Origin: Streptococcus oralis subsp. dentisani
GTDB lineage: Bacteria; Bacillota; Bacilli; Lactobacillales; Streptococcaceae
Assembly: GCF_007475365.1 (NCBI RefSeq)
Contig: NZ_CP034442.1
Coordinates: 1 to 64,000 of the forward strand
DNA: 64,000 nucleotides
Direction: 5' to 3'
Shown: one piece after another, positions 60,320-64,000 of the stretch
How the letters are laid out: each line of letters begins with the position of its first letter
Numbering within the stretch: position 1 is the first letter of the stretch
The notes under the pieces: generated by a model
What the model saw: the letters and a program-made list of their open reading frames with translations, nothing else
Told to the model about the DNA's origin: nothing
Databases searched by the model: none
Position numbers and translations under genes: made by a program

Positions 60320-61324
60320 ATGAAAGAGATTATTGAAAAATTAGCAAAATTTGAAAATTTATCAGGTGTGGAAATGACGGATGTCATCGAGCGTATCGTA
60401 ACTGGGCGTGTAACCGAAGCGCAGATTGCTTCTCTCCTCTTGGCCCTTAAGATGAAGGGGGAAACACCTGAAGAGCGCACAGCCATTGCACAAGTTATGA
60501 GAGGGCATGCCCAACACATTCCAACTGAAATTCATGATGCCATGGACAACTGCGGTACAGGTGGAGACAAGTCCTTCAGCTTTAACATTTCGACAACTGC
60601 AGCCTTTGTCTTGGCTGGTGGTGGCATTCATATGGCTAAGCACGGTAACCGTTCGATTTCTTCTAAATCAGGTTCGGCAGATGTCCTTCAAGCATTGGGC
60701 ATCAATCTGGATCTCAAACCAGCTGAACTAGGTAAGGTTTTCGATAAAACTGGAATCGTCTTTCTCTTTGCTAAAAATATGCACCCAGCAATGAAATACA
60801 TCATGCCAGCTCGTTTGGAACTAGGAATTCCAACAATCATGAACTTGACTGGTCCACTGATTCACCCAATGGCCTTGGAAACACAGTTGCTTGGCATTAG
60901 TCGTCCAGAACTGCTAGAAAGTACCGCTCAGGTTTTGAAAAATATGGGCCGCAAACGTGCCATCGTGGTTGCTGGACCAGAAGGGCTAGATGAAGCTGGC
61001 TTGAACGGAACAACCAAGATTGCTCTTCTTGAAAATGGCGAAATCACCTTGTCAAGCTTCACTCCAGAGGATTTGGGGATGGAAGGCTACGCTATCGAAG
61101 ATATTCGTGGAGGCAATGCTCAGGAAAATGCAGAAATTTTGCTCAGCGTTCTTCAAAACGAACCAAGTCCATTCTTGGAAACGACAGTTTTAAATGCTGG
61201 TCTTGGTTTCTATGCTAATGGTAAGGTAGCTAGTATCAAGGAAGGAGTTGCCTTGGCTCGTCAAGTAATTGCTAGTGGCAAGGCCCTTGAAAAACTCAGA
61301 CTATTACAGGAGTACCAAAAATGA
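60320..61324 (+). CDS. trpD: Anthranilate phosphoribosyltransferase
   Basis: A 334-residue enzyme joining anthranilate to PRPP. The PRPP-binding [15 protein letters not shown] (near residue 77) and [18 protein letters not shown] motifs are diagnostic. Preceded by AGGA and separated from trpG by 10 bases; overlaps trpC by ATGA. Confidence 0.96.
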   Translation: MKEIIEKLAKFENLSGVEMTDVIERIVTGRVTEAQIASLLLALKMKGETPEERTAIAQVMRGHAQHIPTEIHDAMDNCGTGGDKSFSFNISTTAAFVLAGGGIHMAKHGNRSISSKSGSADVLQALGINLDLKPAELGKVFDKTGIVFLFAKNMHPAMKYIMPARLELGIPTIMNLTGPLIHPMALETQLLGISRPELLESTAQVLKNMGRKRAIVVAGPEGLDEAGLNGTTKIALLENGEITLSSFTPEDLGMEGYAIEDIRGGNAQENAEILLSVLQNEPSPFLETTVLNAGLGFYANGKVASIKEGVALARQVIASGKALEKLRLLQEYQK

Positions 61325-62088
61325 GTCAGGAATTTTTAGCACGAATCTTAGAGCAGAAGGGGCGTGAGGTCGAGCAAATGGAGCTGGAGCAAATCCAGCC
61401 CTTGCGCCAGACATATCGCTTGGCAGAATTTTTGAAGAATCACCGTGACCGTTTGCAGGTAATCGCTGAGGTCAAGAAAGCTAGCCCTAGTCTGGGAGAT
61501 ATCAATCTCGATGTGGATATTGTGCAACAGGCCCAGACTTATGAAGCAAACGGCGCAGTAATGATTTCTGTTTTGACAGATGAGGTTTTCTTTAAGGGGC
61601 ATTTGGATTATCTACGGGAGATTTCCAGTCAGGTAGAGATTCCAACGCTCAACAAGGACTTTATCATCGATGAAAAGCAAATCATCCGAGCTCGCAATGC
61701 AGGTGCGACAGTCATCTTGCTCATCGTGGCTGCCTTGTCAGAAGAACGCCTCAAGGAACTCTATGACTACGCGACAGAGCTTGGTCTGGAAGTCTTGGTG
61801 GAGACCCACAATCTAGCTGAACTAGAAGTGGCCCACAGGCTTGGTGCTGAGATTATTGGGGTTAACAACCGCAACTTGACCACCTTTGAGGTCGACTTAC
61901 AGACCAGTGTAGACTTGGCCCAGCACTTTAAGAAAGGTCACTATTACATTTCTGAATCTGCTATTTTCACAGGGCAGGATGCGGAACGAGTAGCACCGTA
62001 CTTTAACGGAATTTTGGTAGGGACAGCTCTTATGCAGGCAGAGGATGTGGCTCAAAGAGTCAAGGAGTTGCAGATTGACAAAGGTTAA
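61321..62088 (+). CDS. trpC: Indole-3-glycerol phosphate synthase
   Basis: A 255-residue TIM barrel that makes indole-3-glycerol phosphate. Catalytic residues appear in [21 protein letters not shown] and [10 protein letters not shown], with SESAIF and ILVGTALM near the end. It is a separate protein from TrpF, unlike the E. coli fusion. Overlaps trpD by four bases and trpF by fourteen. Confidence 0.95.
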   Translation: MSQEFLARILEQKGREVEQMELEQIQPLRQTYRLAEFLKNHRDRLQVIAEVKKASPSLGDINLDVDIVQQAQTYEANGAVMISVLTDEVFFKGHLDYLREISSQVEIPTLNKDFIIDEKQIIRARNAGATVILLIVAALSEERLKELYDYATELGLEVLVETHNLAELEVAHRLGAEIIGVNNRNLTTFEVDLQTSVDLAQHFKKGHYYISESAIFTGQDAERVAPYFNGILVGTALMQAEDVAQRVKELQIDKG

Positions 62089-62674
62089 GATTTGTGGACT
62101 ATCGACCAAAGAAGCGGTAGAAACAGCCGTATCAGCAGGGGCGGATTACATCGGTTTTGTCTTCTCACCTAGTAAAAGGCAGGTGACCTTGGAAGAGGCT
62201 ACTGAGCTGGCAAAGCTCATTCCTGCTAATGTTAAAAATGTTGGTGTATTTGTTTCACCAAGTCGGGCAGAACTGCTAGAAGCGATTGACAAGGTTGGCT
62301 TGGACTTGGTTCAAGTTCATGGTCAGGTAGGGGATGATTTGTTTGAGGATTTACCTTGTGCCAGTATTCAGGCTGTGCAGGTGGATGGAGAGGGTCATGT
62401 GCCCAATTCTCAGGCAGACTATCTACTCTTTGATGCCCCTGTGGCTGGGAGTGGCCAGACCTTTGACTGGGGTCAACTGGATACGACAGGATTAACTCAG
62501 CCTTTCTTTATCGCAGGTGGGCTTAATGAAGACAATGTAGTAAAAGCAATTCAACACTTTACTCCCTATGCAGTAGATGTATCGAGCGGAGTGGAGACAG
62601 ATGGACAAAAAGATCATGAAAAGATTAGAAGATTTATAGAGAGGGTAAAGCATGGCATATCAAGAACCAAATAA
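62075..62674 (+). CDS. trpF: Phosphoribosylanthranilate isomerase
   Basis: A 199-residue TIM barrel. The start is a TTG at 62075, giving [11 protein letters not shown] with the catalytic Cys7; the catalytic Asp is in AVDVSSGVE and the phosphate loops IAGGL and GVE are present. A start at 62045 would add ten residues encoded in trpC and is not needed. Purine-rich AAGGAG at 62060 serves as site. Overlaps trpC and trpB. Confidence 0.93.
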   Translation: MTKVKICGLSTKEAVETAVSAGADYIGFVFSPSKRQVTLEEATELAKLIPANVKNVGVFVSPSRAELLEAIDKVGLDLVQVHGQVGDDLFEDLPCASIQAVQVDGEGHVPNSQADYLLFDAPVAGSGQTFDWGQLDTTGLTQPFFIAGGLNEDNVVKAIQHFTPYAVDVSSGVETDGQKDHEKIRRFIERVKHGISRTK

Positions 62675-63875
62675 AGATGGATTTTACGGAAAATTCGGCG
62701 GACATTTTGTCCCAGAAACATTGATGACAGCAGTTTTGGAGTTGGAGAAGGCTTACCGTGAAAGTCAGGCAGACCCCAGTTTCCAAGAGGAATTAAATCA
62801 ACTTTTGCTCCAGTATGTAGGACGTGAAACGCCTCTTTACTACGCAAAAAACTTGACCCAGCATATCGGCGGAGCCAAGATTTACCTCAAACGGGAAGAC
62901 CTTAACCATACAGGGGCCCACAAGATTAACAATGCCTTGGGACAAGTTTTGCTTGCTAAACGCATGGGTAAAAAGAAAATTATCGCAGAAACAGGTGCTG
63001 GTCAACATGGTGTAGCAACTGCAACAGCTGCAGCCCTCTTTAACATGGAATGTACCATCTATATGGGTGAAGAGGATGTCAAACGCCAAGCCCTCAATGT
63101 CTTTCGTATGGAGCTTTTGGGAGCAAAGGTTGAGGCCGTGACAGATGGTTCGCGAGTGCTTAAGGATGCGGTCAATGCAGCCCTTCGTTCATGGGTAGCT
63201 AATATCGATGACACCCACTATATTCTTGGTTCTGCCTTGGGACCTCATCCTTTCCCAGAAATTGTTCGTGACTTCCAAAGTGTCATCGGTCGAGAGGCTA
63301 AACAACAGTACCGTGACTTGACAGGCCAAGACCTGCCAGATGCCCTAGTCGCTTGTGTTGGTGGTGGTTCAAATGCCATCGGCCTTTTCCATCCATTTGT
63401 AGAAGATGAGTCAGTAGCCATGTATGGGGCCGAAGCAGCAGGACTTGGTGTGGATACAGAGCACCATGCAGCTACCCTGACCAAGGGTCGTCCAGGTGTC
63501 CTCCACGGTTCCCTCATGGATGTGCTCCAAGATGCCCATGGTCAAATTCTTGAAGCCTTCTCTATCTCAGCAGGTTTGGACTACCCTGGTATCGGTCCAG
63601 AACATTCTCACTATCATGATATCAAACGTGCCAGCTATGTTCCTGTGACTGACGAAGAAGCCTTGGAAGGATTCCAACTCTTGTCTCGTGTGGAAGGAAT
63701 TATCCCAGCCTTGGAATCAAGCCACGCCATTGCCTTTGCAGTGAAATTGGCCAAAGAACTTGGTCCAGACAAGTCTATAATTGTCTGCCTATCCGGTCGT
63801 GGGGACAAGGATGTAGTTCAAGTCAAAGACCGCTTAGAAGCAGATGCAGCAAAGAAGGGAGAAGCCCATGCCTAA
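62652..63875 (+). CDS. trpB: Tryptophan synthase beta chain (operonic)
   Basis: A 407-residue PLP enzyme completing tryptophan from indole and serine as partner of TrpA. PLP lysine in [11 protein letters not shown], catalytic Glu in [30 protein letters not shown] and GRGDKD. It differs from the solitary copy at 56913 by a [12 protein letters not shown] link and a [12 protein letters not shown] segment. Start overlaps trpF by 23 bases with AGAGGG upstream; end overlaps trpA by eight. Confidence 0.97.
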
Positions 63876-64000
63876 GACTTTAACAGAAAAATTGAACGCT
63901 ATCAAAGCAGCTGGAAAAGGAATTTTCGTTCCCTATATCATGGCTGGAGACCATGAGAAAGGTTTGGATGGTCTCGCTGAAACAATCCACTTTTTAGAAG
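63868..64000 (+). CDS. trpA: Tryptophan synthase alpha chain, N-terminal part
   Basis: Only the first 44 codons are inside the window. The start [20 protein letters not shown] and [26 protein letters not shown] sequence (in shorter pieces) is the normal TrpA N-terminus; the catalytic Glu region (usually ELGVPFSDP) lies beyond the edge. AAGGGAG upstream, overlapping trpB. Confidence 0.93.

Noticed and set aside
1..64000. CRISPR arrays, prophage genes, complete insertion sequences, rRNA genes
   Set aside because: No regularly spaced repeats, phage structural genes, transposases or rRNA sequence seen on either strand.

Overview
The window is a chromosome segment of a low-GC Gram-positive coccus, almost certainly a mitis-group Streptococcus (S. 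mitis/oralis/infantis or a close relative of S. pneumoniae). The evidence is the gene families themselves: DacB-type L,D-carboxypeptidase, MurT/GatD, VncRS with a Vex-type exporter, a choline-binding amidase, CodY, and the sugar transferase/aminotransferase pair tied to phosphocholine teichoic acid. BOX repeats and strong extended -10 promoters support it. Gene order within blocks matches what I remember of pneumococcus, but the blocks are joined differently, so the segment is a mosaic relative to that species. No phage, plasmid, complete insertion sequence or CRISPR array is visible.

Layout. 1-4.0 kb: end of brnQ, an M42 peptidase, a HIT protein, a lipoprotein carboxypeptidase and rplK-rplA with a probable L1-binding leader. 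4.0-16.7 kb: housekeeping genes on the plus strand (apt, metA, dnaD, tpiA, a heterodimeric ABC exporter, dpr, a PhnA-like protein, membrane proteins, truA, a PdxK-like kinase and an ECF S-component). 16.8-23.1 kb: minus-strand block with a prolidase, gatD-murT, a frameshifted nucleotidyltransferase with decayed flanks, and a flavin disulfide reductase resembling hypothiocyanous acid reductase. 23.3-26.8 kb: cshA-like helicase with a structured leader, codY, pncA, tRNA-Leu. 27.0-33.6 kb: vex1-vex2-vex3, vncR-vncS, fba. 33.7-35.3 kb: a small two-gene insert between two near-identical terminators. 35.4-38.4 kb: ABC-2 exporter operon and tRNA-Thr. 38.5-43.5 kb: membrane protein, choline-binding amidase, LysR regulator, YqgQ and rhodanese-like proteins, RsuA. 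43.6-50.7 kb: typA, a guanine-riboswitch xpt-pbuX operon, exoA, DUF3290-DUF421. 50.7-54.4 kb: a second heterodimeric ABC exporter bracketed by two BOX repeats. 54.5-56.5 kb: probable teichoic-acid sugar transferase and aminotransferase. 56.5-64 kb: tryptophan region.

The most interesting region is the tryptophan locus. A Trp-specific T-box (UGG specifier, strong promoter) precedes a full-length extra tryptophan synthase beta gene. A second Trp T-box follows two bases after its stop codon and precedes trpEGDCFBA, which carries its own trpB. No promoter is visible between them, so two T-box switches seem to act in series, and the solitary TrpB may allow indole salvage when the full pathway is less expressed. 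The operonic genes overlap almost throughout, implying translational coupling.

A second pattern is a set of genes whose -10 hexamer ends 6-7 bases before the start codon with no Shine-Dalgarno: murT, truA, an alpha/beta hydrolase, and the divergent pair LysR/yqgQ (rsuA borderline). These are predicted leaderless mRNAs. Other control elements read from sequence: a CodY box at codY, repeated AACTATA boxes at metA, a cre-like site on the ABC-2 promoter, and a guanine riboswitch at xpt.
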